Assembly (NCBI GenBank): GCA_041660525.1
Contig: JBAZWD010000010.1
Location: forward strand, 33,275 to 97,274
From: JABCZS01 sp041660525
GTDB taxonomy: Bacteria; Pseudomonadota; Gammaproteobacteria; JABCZS01
DNA length: 64,000 nucleotides
Direction: 5' to 3'
Shown one piece after another: positions 44,095 to 52,810 of this stretch. The notes beneath the pieces are model-generated. The model made no database searches. It had not been told where the DNA came from and worked only from the letters and a program-made list of their open reading frames with translations. Made by a program: the position numbers and the translations under genes. How positions within the stretch are numbered: the stretch's first letter is position 1; the number at the start of each line of letters is the position of its first letter.

Positions 44095-44408
44095 GACCTA
44101 GTTACCTCTTTATATCTAGCTTTTGCAAGATCAATATCTTTTTGTGTTGTCTTTTGCGTTTTCTTCGTAAATGCATGAAGAACATAAATAGCGCCAGCTA
44201 TATTGGCTAAATATATTATCCGAAACTGGCCATCTATCTGCACTCTAATTTCTCGAACCCCCTTCCCTATTGAAGCCATAGGCTTCCAATCAGAAGGCTC
44301 TAAGCCACATTGCACTCTATGCAACTGATGGCCAGCTTCCCTTCTTGCGGCTTCAGGCAGCTCTTTAAGGTCTTTCTGAGCACTTCCTATAAAATATAAA
44401 TCCTTCAT
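44091..44408 (-). CDS. RelE/HigB-like toxin (phage Gp49-like family)
   Basis: A 105-aa protein. KDLYFIGSAQKDLKELPEAARREAGHQLHRVQCGLEPSDWKPMASIGKGVREIRVQIDGQFRIIYLANI fits the Gp49/HigB toxin family, ribosome-dependent mRNA nucleases. The basic residues and the C-terminal FTKKTQKTTQKDIDLAKAR helix are typical. It pairs with the XRE antitoxin downstream. It may stabilise the element. Confidence 0.87.
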   Translation of the reverse strand: MKDLYFIGSAQKDLKELPEAARREAGHQLHRVQCGLEPSDWKPMASIGKGVREIRVQIDGQFRIIYLANIAGAIYVLHAFTKKTQKTTQKDIDLAKARYKEVTRS

Positions 44409-44415
44409 GTTTTAA

Positions 44416-44437
44416 ATTATACGAGATTACGTATAAT
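44416..44437. promoter_or_regulatory. Operator-like inverted repeat of the first TA module
   Basis: Perfect 8-bp arms (ATTATACG / CGTATAAT, 6-base spacer) begin 8 bp upstream of the toxin start, where an autorepressing XRE antitoxin would bind. Confidence 0.6.
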
Positions 44438-44439
44438 TA

Positions 44440-44736
44440 GTCAAGCCAATATTTAATGATTAGGCATCGTTATTTTTACGTGGGCAACTCGTCATACGGT
44501 TTTTAATTGCAACTATCAGTAGCAACATAAGTTAGAATAATTTCATCCTAATGATTCAACAAGAATAGAAATATCAACTTAAGTGGAAATAGATCTTCTT
44601 TATTCACAGAACCATCCTAATGAATTTTATTAACTAAATAATTCAGGCATAATTGTATGCGGGTAATTCAGAATTCTGTTCATAATTACCAATTAAAGAA
44701 GAGTAAAAATTATAGTGGTTTTAATAGAGGTTATTA
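44440..44736. other. Gap upstream of the Gabija genes
   Basis: About 300 bp of AT-rich sequence without a credible frame. AGAGG just before 44737 is the ribosome-binding site of the next gene. No clear promoter boxes or repeats seen. Confidence 0.4.
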
Positions 44737-46386
44737 ATGTACATAACACAAGTTAATATTGAAAATTTTAAATGCTTTGAAGGAAAATTTTCCCTCAAGT
44801 TGGATCCGGGGATAAATATTCTTGTGGGCAATAATGAAGCAGGAAAATCTACGATTTTGGAAGCTATACATTTAGCACTTACCGGTATATTGCACGGTAA
44901 ATACCTGAAGAATGAACTATCATCATATCTTTTTAATAGAGCCGTTGAAAAAAAATACATAGATAGCCTTTCTACATCCAATCAATGTGAGCCTCCCAAA
45001 ATTTTGATCGAGCTATTTCTTACTGGTGAAAAAAACACTAGCCTTGAATCATTGAGAGGAAATGGAAATGATGAAAAAAATGATGGATACGGCATTTCAT
45101 TTTGCATTGAGTTTGACCATGAACATAAGTCATCTTATGCAGAATTAATAAAAACCAGTGCTATCAAAACAATACCAATTGAATACTATAAAGTGACATG
45201 GCAGTCATTTGCACGGGCTGGTCTTACAGCAAGGGATATTCCAATAAAGTCTGCTTTAATAGATTCTGCAAATGCGCGTATACAAAACGGCTCGGATCTT
45301 TATATTTCACGAATCATTCGAGAAAATCTAGAAGACAAAGAGAGAGTAGAGATTTCTCAAGCACATAGGCAAATGAAAGAAACTTTCATGGACACGCAAT
45401 CTGTGCAAGCTATCAATACAAAAATAAACATTGGTGCTAACGTTACTGATAAACAAGTTAAAATATCAGTTGATCTTTCTACCCAGAATGCATGGGAACA
45501 TAGTTTAATGACATATGTTAATGAAATCCCGTTCCATTATATTGGTAAGGGAGAACAAAGCATTGTTAAAACTAATTTAGCCCTGAGCCATAAGAAATCT
45601 CAAGAGGCAAATGTAATACTTCTAGAAGAGCCAGAAAATCATTTGTCACACACAAAACTAAATGAACTAATCAAAGGAGTTATGACTAAACTTGAGAATA
45701 AGCAAATCATAGTATCTACACATTGCAGTTTTGTAGCCAATAAACTTGGACTTGATCGACTGATATTTCTTAATAACTTAAAATGCATGAGACTGAATGA
45801 ATTATCTAAAGATACTGAAGTTTTTTTTAAAAAATTATCAGGATACGATACTCTTCGTCTTGTTTTGTGTAAAAATGCAATTTTAGTTGAAGGTGATTCA
45901 GATGAGCTGATAGTACAAAAGGCGTACAGACTGCAAAATAATGGTAAATTGCCTATTGAAGATGGAGTCGATGTTATTACAGTCGGAATACGTTTTAAAC
46001 GATTCCTTGAAATTGCTGAAAAAATAAATAAAAAAGTTTCTGTTGTCACCGACAATGATAGCAATATTAATGCGATCAGAAAAAAGTATGCTAATTACCT
46101 TGGCGAAAACAAAAAAGAAAACATTAGAATATGCTACGATGAGAAGATTGATGGAGGCCCTATCCCGAATTTTAACTACAATACTTTGGAGCCAAAGTTA
46201 TTAAAAAAAAATGATCGTGATAAATTAAATACTATTTTAAATACGACTTGCAAAACGGATGATGACTTACATAAATACATGAAAAAGAACAAAACTAAAT
46301 GCGCTTTAAAAATATTTGACACAACCCACCCCATAGAATTTCCTGAGTATATTTTAAACTCCATAAAGCCACACCATGAAGAATAA
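44737..46386 (+). CDS. gajA: GajA-type OLD-family ATPase/TOPRIM nuclease (Gabija)
   Basis: A 549-aa protein with an N-terminal SMC/OLD-like ATPase: Walker A GNNEAGKST at 31-39, and signature/Walker B VILLEEPENHLS near 295. A C-terminal TOPRIM domain follows, with VEGDSDE (Glu385) and VVTDNDSN near 437. GajA is a sequence-specific DNA-nicking nuclease, inhibited by nucleotides and released when phage deplete them. Length fits GajA (about 550-600 aa). It overlaps a UvrD-like helicase gene by 11 bp, which is the two-gene Gabija layout. Confidence 0.85.
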   Translation: MYITQVNIENFKCFEGKFSLKLDPGINILVGNNEAGKSTILEAIHLALTGILHGKYLKNELSSYLFNRAVEKKYIDSLSTSNQCEPPKILIELFLTGEKNTSLESLRGNGNDEKNDGYGISFCIEFDHEHKSSYAELIKTSAIKTIPIEYYKVTWQSFARAGLTARDIPIKSALIDSANARIQNGSDLYISRIIRENLEDKERVEISQAHRQMKETFMDTQSVQAINTKINIGANVTDKQVKISVDLSTQNAWEHSLMTYVNEIPFHYIGKGEQSIVKTNLALSHKKSQEANVILLEEPENHLSHTKLNELIKGVMTKLENKQIIVSTHCSFVANKLGLDRLIFLNNLKCMRLNELSKDTEVFFKKLSGYDTLRLVLCKNAILVEGDSDELIVQKAYRLQNNGKLPIEDGVDVITVGIRFKRFLEIAEKINKKVSVVTDNDSNINAIRKKYANYLGENKKENIRICYDEKIDGGPIPNFNYNTLEPKLLKKNDRDKLNTILNTTCKTDDDLHKYMKKNKTKCALKIFDTTHPIEFPEYILNSIKPHHEE

Positions 46387-47458
46387 TAAACTTATTATAG
46401 CAGCAGCGGGTTCTGGAAAAACCACTTACCTTATAGAAGAAGCGCTAAAAATTATTGACAATAATATCTTAATAACCACCTTCACAGAAGCTAATGAAGC
46501 AGAAATAAGAAGTAAAGTTGTAAAAACAAATAATTTCACACCTCCTAATATCACAATACAAACATGGTTTTCATTTTTGCTGCAACATGGTGTACGACCA
46601 TATCAAGGGTTATTTTATGATAGAACCATAAAAGGAATACATTTACCCAACGGCCAATCTGCACCTCGAATCCCTGAAAGGGACGTCAAGAATCACTATT
46701 TCGATCGACAAGATAGAATCTACTCGGATAAAATTTCAAAATTTATTATAAAGTGCCATGATACCAGTGGTGGCAAAGTGATTGATAGACTTTCTAGAAT
46801 CTATTCTCATATATTTATTGATGAAGTTCAAGATTTAGCAGGCCATGATCTTGAGCTTCTGAAGCTGCTCTTTAGTTCTAACATCAATACACTTTTAGTT
46901 GCTGATCCTCGTCAAGGTACGTATTCTACGAATAATTCTAATAAGAACAAAAAATATTCAAAATCTGGAATATCCATTTTTTTTGAATTCATACCAAATC
47001 TTGAAAAAGATCATGTATTACTCACTACGAATTACCGTAGTGTACCCTCTGTTTGTAATTTATCAAATACATTATATCCTAACTATCCTCAAACAAAATC
47101 AGGTAATATGCATATTACCAATCATGATGGAATATTTATTGTTAGGCAAAAGGATCTAGAGTACTATCTTTATATGTATCAACCAATACAGTTACGATAT
47201 GATAGAAGAACGATGATACAAAACGGTTACCAAGTTATGAATTTTGGAGAATCTAAAGGACTTTCATTCGATAGAGTACTAATTTATCCAACAAAACCAA
47301 TAGTTCAATGGTTAAAAAATAGAGATCATCATCTGGAAGAAACAAGTCGTGCAAAATTATACGTGGCAATTACACGGGCAAAGCACAGTGTAGCTTTTGT
47401 CTATGACTTTAAGGATGATGAAGTAATAAAAGATATGACTAAATATAACCCGAATTGA
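46376..47458 (+). CDS. gajB: GajB-type UvrD-like helicase (Gabija)
   Basis: A 360-aa superfamily 1 helicase-like protein. Motif I is AAAGSGKTT (8-16), motif II IDEVQD near 149, motif III-like VADPRQGTY, motif IV TTNYRSVPSVC and motif VI LYVAITRAKHSVAF near the end. It is shorter than typical GajB (about 490 aa), so accessory subdomains are reduced. In Gabija, GajB binds the GajA complex and may sense DNA termini. The overlap with gajA supports obligate co-expression. Confidence 0.83.
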   Translation: MKNNKLIIAAAGSGKTTYLIEEALKIIDNNILITTFTEANEAEIRSKVVKTNNFTPPNITIQTWFSFLLQHGVRPYQGLFYDRTIKGIHLPNGQSAPRIPERDVKNHYFDRQDRIYSDKISKFIIKCHDTSGGKVIDRLSRIYSHIFIDEVQDLAGHDLELLKLLFSSNINTLLVADPRQGTYSTNNSNKNKKYSKSGISIFFEFIPNLEKDHVLLTTNYRSVPSVCNLSNTLYPNYPQTKSGNMHITNHDGIFIVRQKDLEYYLYMYQPIQLRYDRRTMIQNGYQVMNFGESKGLSFDRVLIYPTKPIVQWLKNRDHHLEETSRAKLYVAITRAKHSVAFVYDFKDDEVIKDMTKYNPN

Positions 47459-47634
47459 ACTGTACCGCCTAATCACTTGAATCTCGGATCCTTTTATTAT
47501 AATTTAAATAGACCATTTACTGATTGCATTATTAGGTCTATTGAAAAGGAAAGAGACTATTTGGATAAACAAGATTCAATTGCAGAGCTTGCTTAAATAT
47601 AAATTTGGAATTAATCTTGTGGGAGATGTGTAAG

Positions 47635-48567
47635 ATGCAAAATACACCAAGAAAGCATCATTTTATATCACAATGTTATCTTAAGAATTTTTCTGATGAG
47701 AAAGGCAATATTTTAACCCTGGATTTTGAAAGAGGTCGTCATTTTACTACGACGCCAAAAAACATAGCAGCTGAAAGAGACTTTAATCTCATAGAGTCTA
47801 AAGCTGTTCTATCATTTGAAATAGAAAAAAAATTAGGGGAACTGGAAAGTTTCTTTGCATCCTCAATTCAGAATGTAATAACAACAGAGCAATTTTCAGA
47901 AAGAGATTATGCTCAGATTCTATTTTTTATTGCATGTTATGCTATAAGAAATCCTTATACAAGAGAGGGATTGAAACAACATATTAGCAATAAAGCAAAT
48001 ATGCTTCAATTGCCTATCCTTCCAGAAGGTTCTCAAGTATTGCTTGAAGATGAAGGCGGAGAAAAATTTGAAGCTATTATAAAAACTTCTTTACATAATG
48101 GACAAGCAAAAACGGCAATTGATATCAATATTACCCGGAATCAGCATATTATTTTAGAATTTGAAACAATTACAGAGCGTATTTTACCAAGTCTTTACGA
48201 ACGTAAATGGCGATTAGCTAAAGCTCCACAAGATTTATTTTTTATTACTTCAGAATCACCTGTAATATTGATGAAACCAGGAAGCTCTACAGTTGAACCT
48301 TTATCTTTTGAGGATAAAAATACAATTTTATACTTTCCTTTAACCCGAAAGTTCACTTTGATAGGCGAATTTAGTTCTACAATAATTAATTCTACGCAAC
48401 AGATTTCCGACAAAAATGTCGCTGATATGAACAATTTAATTCTTTTCACTGCAAAAAACCAAATATTTACACCACGAGCAGATTTTAAGTTTTCTGATGG
48501 GTGTGGAGGGATAATAAGTGGCGAAAATATTGTAAAGAAACTTTGCAAGTTTAGATTACAAACTTAG
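47635..48567 (+). CDS. DUF4238-domain protein
   Basis: 310 aa from the ATG at 47635, which has GGGAG nine bases upstream; earlier in-frame starts at 47605 (TTG) and 47626 are less likely. The opening PRKHHFISQCYLKNFSDEKGNI with PKNIAAERDFN is the DUF4238 signature. It is followed by the middle part NPYTREGL and ITSESPVILM near the C-terminal half. The family function is unknown, but it occurs in mobile and defence-rich regions. It lies just after the Gabija pair with a 176-bp gap. Confidence 0.75.
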   Translation: MQNTPRKHHFISQCYLKNFSDEKGNILTLDFERGRHFTTTPKNIAAERDFNLIESKAVLSFEIEKKLGELESFFASSIQNVITTEQFSERDYAQILFFIACYAIRNPYTREGLKQHISNKANMLQLPILPEGSQVLLEDEGGEKFEAIIKTSLHNGQAKTAIDINITRNQHIILEFETITERILPSLYERKWRLAKAPQDLFFITSESPVILMKPGSSTVEPLSFEDKNTILYFPLTRKFTLIGEFSSTIINSTQQISDKNVADMNNLILFTAKNQIFTPRADFKFSDGCGGIISGENIVKKLCKFRLQT

Positions 48568-48736
48568 AAGGCGGCTTACGTGCAACAACCCAAGCGGCAG
48601 CAAGCTTCAAGAAGCACTAACAGGTTAAATTATAAATAATGGACACTATGGAGTTCCCAATGAACAAATGCGATATAATTTTCTTCAAAAAAGCAGCAAT
48701 AATTCTCAGCTAAATAAATATTAAAAGATCTCTCCT
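48568..48736. other. Gap between DUF4238 and LuxR genes
   Basis: Convergent intergenic gap of about 170 bp. No gene or strong terminator seen. Confidence 0.35.
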
Positions 48737-49501
48737 TTAAACCAAATAATTCTCCCGTGCAATTTTGATCAAATCTTTGCCCCCTACCCCACCCAATTTT
48801 TGTCCAAGATTATGTAAATAGATCTTATAAGTTCCAGATGATATATCCAGAATACGAGCCGCTTCTTTTGCTTGATACCCGCTTGCGTATAATACAATTA
48901 CTTCTGATTCCCTAGGCGAAATATAAGCAGAACCTTTATGATTACGCAAATAAAGTTGAACTCGGCTTTTGTAATAACTTCTACGAAATTTAGCATATTT
49001 TGCCAAAGGTAAAGAAAGCAATTCGGTATTATGGATAAGTCTTGATTGCATCAATAAGAAATCTTGTGCAGCATGGAAGAATGATGTTGATGAATTAATC
49101 AATAATTTACATGCATTATCATCAACACCCCCAATCGAAAAGTAAAACACATCATAATATTCCTGATGGAAGTGAAAAAATATTACTGAATGTCCACAGC
49201 CAAACAATTTAAATTCTTGTTGAATAATATCCGGGGCATTTTGATTAACTAATGTTAAATCAAATAATCGATTGGCCTTTAAAAATTCGAGAGGTAGAGC
49301 ATCAGAATGTAGCGGTATATTTTGATTGATACGATTAAGCATTACTTCGGGGTTTGTACTTAATAATAAAACTTCGCCGTTGTCATAAAAACGATTAAAA
49401 GCAAAGTAATTAATGCCTATTAAGCCTTCAGCATCAATAAATTTTTGTAATTCCTTTGCGCTAGCTAGAAATGACTCAATATGTATTCCTGATCCAACCA
49501 T
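48737..49501 (-). CDS. LuxR-family transcriptional regulator
   Basis: A 254-aa protein. The C-terminal LuxR helix-turn-helix is YISPRESEVIVLYASGYQAKEAARILDISSGTYKIYLHNLGQKLG (about 193-240). The N-terminal 180 residues are a sensing domain I cannot assign; it has ITNYFAFNRFYDNGEVLLL-like GINYFAFNRFYDNGEVLLLSTNP and FHFHQEYYDVFYFSIGG. The layout resembles Legionellales LuxR proteins that do not bind acyl-homoserine lactone. It is divergent from the small XRE gene at 49600. Confidence 0.82.
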   Translation of the reverse strand: MVGSGIHIESFLASAKELQKFIDAEGLIGINYFAFNRFYDNGEVLLLSTNPEVMLNRINQNIPLHSDALPLEFLKANRLFDLTLVNQNAPDIIQQEFKLFGCGHSVIFFHFHQEYYDVFYFSIGGVDDNACKLLINSSTSFFHAAQDFLLMQSRLIHNTELLSLPLAKYAKFRRSYYKSRVQLYLRNHKGSAYISPRESEVIVLYASGYQAKEAARILDISSGTYKIYLHNLGQKLGGVGGKDLIKIARENYLV

Positions 49502-49599
49502 TTATACACACCTAATTACAGCAAATACACAGTTATCATTCCAAGTCACTAACGATTGATAGGATTTTTATTGTTATTAACTATGGGAAAATAAGTTCT

Positions 49600-49851
49600 A
49601 TGGATAATCATATGGACAATAAACCCATGAATGAGCACAACGAACAAATTCAGCAACTGCTTAATGAAATTTCAAAAAACCATAAAATTTCACTTCGCAA
49701 ACTGGGCAAAGCGATAGGAGTATCGCAGCCAACTCTTACACGAATTCGTTCAGGAACAACCAAACGTGTTTCAGCAATAGTATTGTTAAAGTTGTTGGAT
49801 TTTAAAAAAGCTAACAACCCAAAACTCAACAATAATCAGTCCATCCCATAA
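49600..49851 (+). CDS. Small XRE-family HTH protein
   Basis: An 83-aa protein with three in-frame ATGs near the start (49600, 49612, 49627). HKISLRKLGKAIGVSQPTLTRIRSGTTKRVSAIVLLKLLDF is a Cro/C1-type helix-turn-helix that fills the protein. It is a DNA-binding regulator with no dimerisation domain beyond the HTH. Divergent from the LuxR gene. Confidence 0.75.
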   Translation: MDNHMDNKPMNEHNEQIQQLLNEISKNHKISLRKLGKAIGVSQPTLTRIRSGTTKRVSAIVLLKLLDFKKANNPKLNNNQSIP

Positions 49852-50117
49852 GCCATATACCTAAAAAAATATCCCCAACTATCTTAAAAATTAGTCATTA
49901 AGATCAATTGCTTTATATCAAATATCTAAATAAGCGAACATACTCAAATTTTCTAGTGGATCTACTCAAGTTTCTACCTAAGATCTGTTTTCTTAATAAT
50001 ATTTTAAGGTTCATGAGTTACAAAATTAAAATAAGCCATTAACTTAAATGGCTTATGGGAATTATTTTGATAAAGGCTTAACACAATGATATTTCAAAGA
50101 TATTAGAGAGGTTGAAC
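49852..50117. other. Gap before the PAS-LuxR gene
   Basis: About 265 bp of AT-rich sequence without a gene. GAGAGG six bases before the 50118 ATG is the ribosome-binding site. No obvious repeats. Confidence 0.35.
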
Positions 50118-50798
50118 ATGTTTGCAGAACAGGCGCTTTGCTTAAAAGCGCACGATAAATTAATTCAAAAAGCATATATTACAATGCAAGAAGCAGAAAA
50201 AACTTGCGATGCGTATCCTCACCCATGTCTTTCATGGATAAAAGATGCGAATGGTGATTTTTTAAAGACAAATAAACTTTTTGCAGATTTTTTTCATTTT
50301 TCATCACCTGAAATGATGATCGGCAAAAGCGACTTCGATCTTAGCCATGTGCATGTAGGATATACAGGTTACGACTTCCGCTATACAGATCAATGTGTTA
50401 TGAAAGGCTCCTCTTATAACAAAAGAATTGAATTGGTTATTCTTCGGAATGAAGTCCCACGTTTACTACTAGTGACTAAAATTCCTGTACTTTCTGATAC
50501 TAATACGGGTGAAGCAATAGCTGTTTTTGGCGTTGCACAATCCCTTACATCTACTCAAGTTCAAGAGCTAAGCGATATAGCCACGATTGCGCCTCTTTGC
50601 TCAGCTAGAGATAAAACCTCTCTATTAACCCAAACAGAAGCTCAAATACAAGCCATGCGTAAGAAACTTAAGCTTTCAACTAGGGAAATTGCGACTATAC
50701 GTGGTACTTCTAAACATACAATCGACAAACATCTTTATAACATCAGAGTCAAATTATATGGCAATACAAATCGTCAAAATAGTTTGGAAGAGAAGTAG
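50118..50798 (+). CDS. PAS-domain LuxR-type regulator
   Basis: 226 aa from the ATG at 50118 (GAGAGG upstream); a TTG two codons earlier is less likely. The PAS domain (CLSWIKDANGDFLKTNKLFADFF to LLVTKIPVLSDTNTGEAIAVFGV) has a typical start and end. The C-terminal MRKKLKLSTREIATIRGTSKHTIDKHLYNIRVKLYGNTN is a LuxR-like helix-turn-helix. PAS domains of this type begin with a (W/Y)xKDxNGxF motif and are common in Legionellales sensors. Signal unknown. It converges with the second toxin-antitoxin module. Confidence 0.82.
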   Translation: MFAEQALCLKAHDKLIQKAYITMQEAEKTCDAYPHPCLSWIKDANGDFLKTNKLFADFFHFSSPEMMIGKSDFDLSHVHVGYTGYDFRYTDQCVMKGSSYNKRIELVILRNEVPRLLLVTKIPVLSDTNTGEAIAVFGVAQSLTSTQVQELSDIATIAPLCSARDKTSLLTQTEAQIQAMRKKLKLSTREIATIRGTSKHTIDKHLYNIRVKLYGNTNRQNSLEEK

Positions 50799-50810
50799 GC
50801 AGAACCAGCT

Positions 50811-51116
50811 TTATGCTTGCCCTGCTTCATTGGTATGATTAATTGTTATATTTGATCTAACCAAACGTGCCATGGTAACCGGATCGTTTTGAATACACAG
50901 CAAATACGCACGACTAACAGAGTCAGGCTCGCGTTTGTGCTGTTCCCATTTTTTAATATTCTCTAAACCGATGCGGTATTTTTTAGAAAATTCGCTTTGA
51001 GAAAGGTGCAGGTTTTTTCTCAATGTGGCTACATCAGGTGTGGCCTCTAAACTAACCAAACCTTCCTCTTTTGCTTCTAGAATTGCCGCTATCAGTTTTT
51101 CGCCTACCTTACTCAT
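50811..51116 (-). CDS. XRE-family antitoxin (HigA/NadS-like)
   Basis: A 101-aa protein. TLRKNLHLSQSEFSKKYRIGLENIKKWEQHKREPDSVSRAYLLCI is the classic HTH of NadS/HigA antitoxins paired with RelE-like toxins. It overlaps the toxin gene by 8 bp. It should neutralise the toxin and autoregulate. Confidence 0.87.
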   Translation of the reverse strand: MSKVGEKLIAAILEAKEEGLVSLEATPDVATLRKNLHLSQSEFSKKYRIGLENIKKWEQHKREPDSVSRAYLLCIQNDPVTMARLVRSNITINHTNEAGQA

Positions 51117-51447
51117 CTTTGTATCTCTCTAATAATTCGGGTAATAATTTACGTAATGTATTCTTTTCATTTGCGCTAATATTTGCCTTCTCTGACTTTT
51201 TGTATAACATCAACAATAAAATAAGTCGCGTTCCATCATAGTAATAAAGAACTCGCACACCCCCACGCTTGCCTTTTCCACTTTTCCCTGTGGGCCAACG
51301 TATTTTGCGCACACCACCTGTTCCTTGAATCAGCTCCCCTTTCTTGGGATCTGAGACTAAAGAGTCCATTAAGCCAGTCAAAGCCTCTTCGGTCAGCTGC
51401 TTATTAGCGTCCCTCAAAAAGGCTGGTGTTGCCTTAATCCTGCTCAT
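51109..51447 (-). CDS. RelE-superfamily toxin
   Basis: A 112-aa protein with the RelE/HigB pattern: DLVSDPKKGELIQGTGGVRKIRWPTGKSGKGKRGGVRVLYYYDGTRLILLLMLYKKSEKANISANEKNTLRKLL. Such toxins cut ribosome-bound mRNA. Toxin-first order with the NadS-like antitoxin. It is the second toxin-antitoxin pair on the element. Confidence 0.88.
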   Translation of the reverse strand: MSRIKATPAFLRDANKQLTEEALTGLMDSLVSDPKKGELIQGTGGVRKIRWPTGKSGKGKRGGVRVLYYYDGTRLILLLMLYKKSEKANISANEKNTLRKLLPELLERYKDE

Positions 51448-51520
51448 CCTTTCCTCTCTTAACTATAGGACAGAGTACCATAGCTTGCAACCTATGTCTA
51501 CCATTTATAGTACCTAGTTA

Positions 51521-51940
51521 TTAATCAATGGCCGCAAATATTTGCTCTCTTTCTTCATGAAGGTGCGCATAGTCAATCAGTGCCTCATAATGCTTGTATA
51601 GGTTTTCTTCCTGCGTTTCAAATAATAAATAATTTAAACTAAAAATAGAGGCAATAATGCCTACAGCATCTTCACTCACAAGACCACTAAATTCGTTACC
51701 GTCAATTTCAACTACTACTTTACTGCCACCTAATAAAGGACGCATGTAAAAACCTTGATTAGATAATTCTATAAATTCCCACTGTCCACCTGAATATTCT
51801 ATTATTATGTTGCGAGCAAAATAATAAACGCAGCTTTCAAATTGCAAAAAATGCCTAGGTAGCTTACGCGGAAGGAACGCAAGCATTTTGTTTTCTGTTA
51901 CAGTTTTTGAGGTTATTACATCAGTCGTTATGTCACTCAT
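51521..51940 (-). CDS. ArdB/KlcA-family antirestriction protein
   Basis: 139 aa from the ATG at 51940, which has AAGGAG at good spacing; a TTG ten codons upstream is rejected. The core LPRHFLQFESCVYYFARNIIIEYSGGQWEFIELSNQGFYMRPLL is diagnostic of KlcA/ArdB. These plasmid proteins inhibit type I restriction in the new host during conjugation. The location in the leading region near the relaxosome genes fits early expression after transfer. It follows two small genes on the same strand. Confidence 0.92.
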   Translation of the reverse strand: MSDITTDVITSKTVTENKMLAFLPRKLPRHFLQFESCVYYFARNIIIEYSGGQWEFIELSNQGFYMRPLLGGSKVVVEIDGNEFSGLVSEDAVGIIASIFSLNYLLFETQEENLYKHYEALIDYAHLHEEREQIFAAID

Positions 51941-51982
51941 ATACTCATCTCCTTGGTTAAAAATTAACAAACTAAAAAGTAT

Positions 51983-52159
51983 TTATTTAAAAGCCTCTTT
52001 CTGGTTTTTATTACCACCCGTTAACTTGAATGCCGCATGACATGCCAGCAACATTTTTTCGATCTCGTCAATTTCCGCTTGTGTAGGGCTATAGTTTCCT
52101 TGTTGATCTAACCATTCAAGGGCTTGTAAATTACGTAATTGGTTTTGCGTTGGCCTCAT
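51983..52159 (-). CDS. 58-aa conserved-looking small protein downstream of the DnaJ-like gene
   Basis: A short gene with a strong GGAGG seven bases before its ATG, beginning 3 bp after the DnaJ-like stop. The sequence starts MRPTQNQLRNLQALEWLDQQ and continues NYSPTQAEIDEIEKMLLACH with a Lys-rich end. It is helical and soluble, with no known domain. Position and ribosome-binding site argue that it is real and part of the DnaJ-small-ArdB operon. Confidence 0.65.
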   Translation of the reverse strand: MRPTQNQLRNLQALEWLDQQGNYSPTQAEIDEIEKMLLACHAAFKLTGGNKNQKEAFK

Positions 52160-52161
52160 GG

Positions 52162-52647
52162 TTACACCTCCGCGAGCTGTCTTTGTTTGAAGCGCACACC
52201 TTGGCTGCCGTGGGTGTCCCTAATTTGATCCATAGTCCAATTTCCGCGATTGAAAGATTTGTATTCATTAGGACGAAAATACCAACGCAGTTTTTTAGGT
52301 GACCACTTATAGCCTGCTGCTTTGAGTGCATCGCGATGTGGCTTGGTATTGCCCCCTACCCAGATCCAGCTACCGCAAATTTCAATTTCAAGCCCTAAAG
52401 CCATAATGGCGTTTAAAGCTGTGTTTAAATCCTCACCATAATGTTGCTTGTGATGTTCGTGTACGTCACCTGAGAAGTTTTTAAGTAGTTCATACGCTTG
52501 GTTAACAAGCTGCATCATCTTATGCCTGGCTGGATTGCGATCGGGGTGGTAAAGTGAGCACGCTTTGCGATAAGCTGCTTTAATATCAGAAGGATTCACG
52601 GTCGCTTTAGTAATATTCAGTATTGATAATGCGTCTTTGATGTTCAT
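52162..52647 (-). CDS. DnaJ-domain protein (plasmid type)
   Basis: A 161-aa protein with a J domain (IKDALSILNITKATVNPSDIKAAYRKACSLYHPDRNPARHKMMQLVNQAYELLKN), HPD at 34-36. It is followed by a C-terminal domain with WIWVGGNTKPHRDALKAAGYKWSPKKLRWYFRP, as in plasmid-borne DnaJ-like genes of the leading region. It may recruit DnaK to remodel incoming relaxase or replication proteins (inferred). Promoter lies in the inverted-repeat region at 52670-52730. Confidence 0.88.
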   Translation of the reverse strand: MNIKDALSILNITKATVNPSDIKAAYRKACSLYHPDRNPARHKMMQLVNQAYELLKNFSGDVHEHHKQHYGEDLNTALNAIMALGLEIEICGSWIWVGGNTKPHRDALKAAGYKWSPKKLRWYFRPNEYKSFNRGNWTMDQIRDTHGSQGVRFKQRQLAEV

Positions 52648-52669
52648 TTGATTGGCTCCTGTTAGGTTG

Positions 52670-52730
52670 CTTTAACTTATATAAGTATAAGTTAAAGTAT
52701 AAGATATGTCAATACTTTATCTTATACTTT
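52670..52730. promoter_or_regulatory. Nested inverted repeats between dnaJ-like and korA-like genes
   Basis: Two overlapping perfect inverted repeats share the half-site TATAAG. One is CTTTAACTTATA / TATAAGTTAAAG (12-bp arms, 52670-52697). The other is AAAGTATAAGATA / TATCTTATACTTT (13-bp arms, 52694-52730). They are probably operators for the KorA/TrfB-like protein encoded next door, controlling both divergent promoters. Confidence 0.7.
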
Positions 52731-52810
52731 TTATTTATTTTTAAATATTTGTTGACGCTCAAAAGCCTTTGTAAGAAACTCTTGGCAAGTACTCAATTAA
52801 GGTAAAGAAA

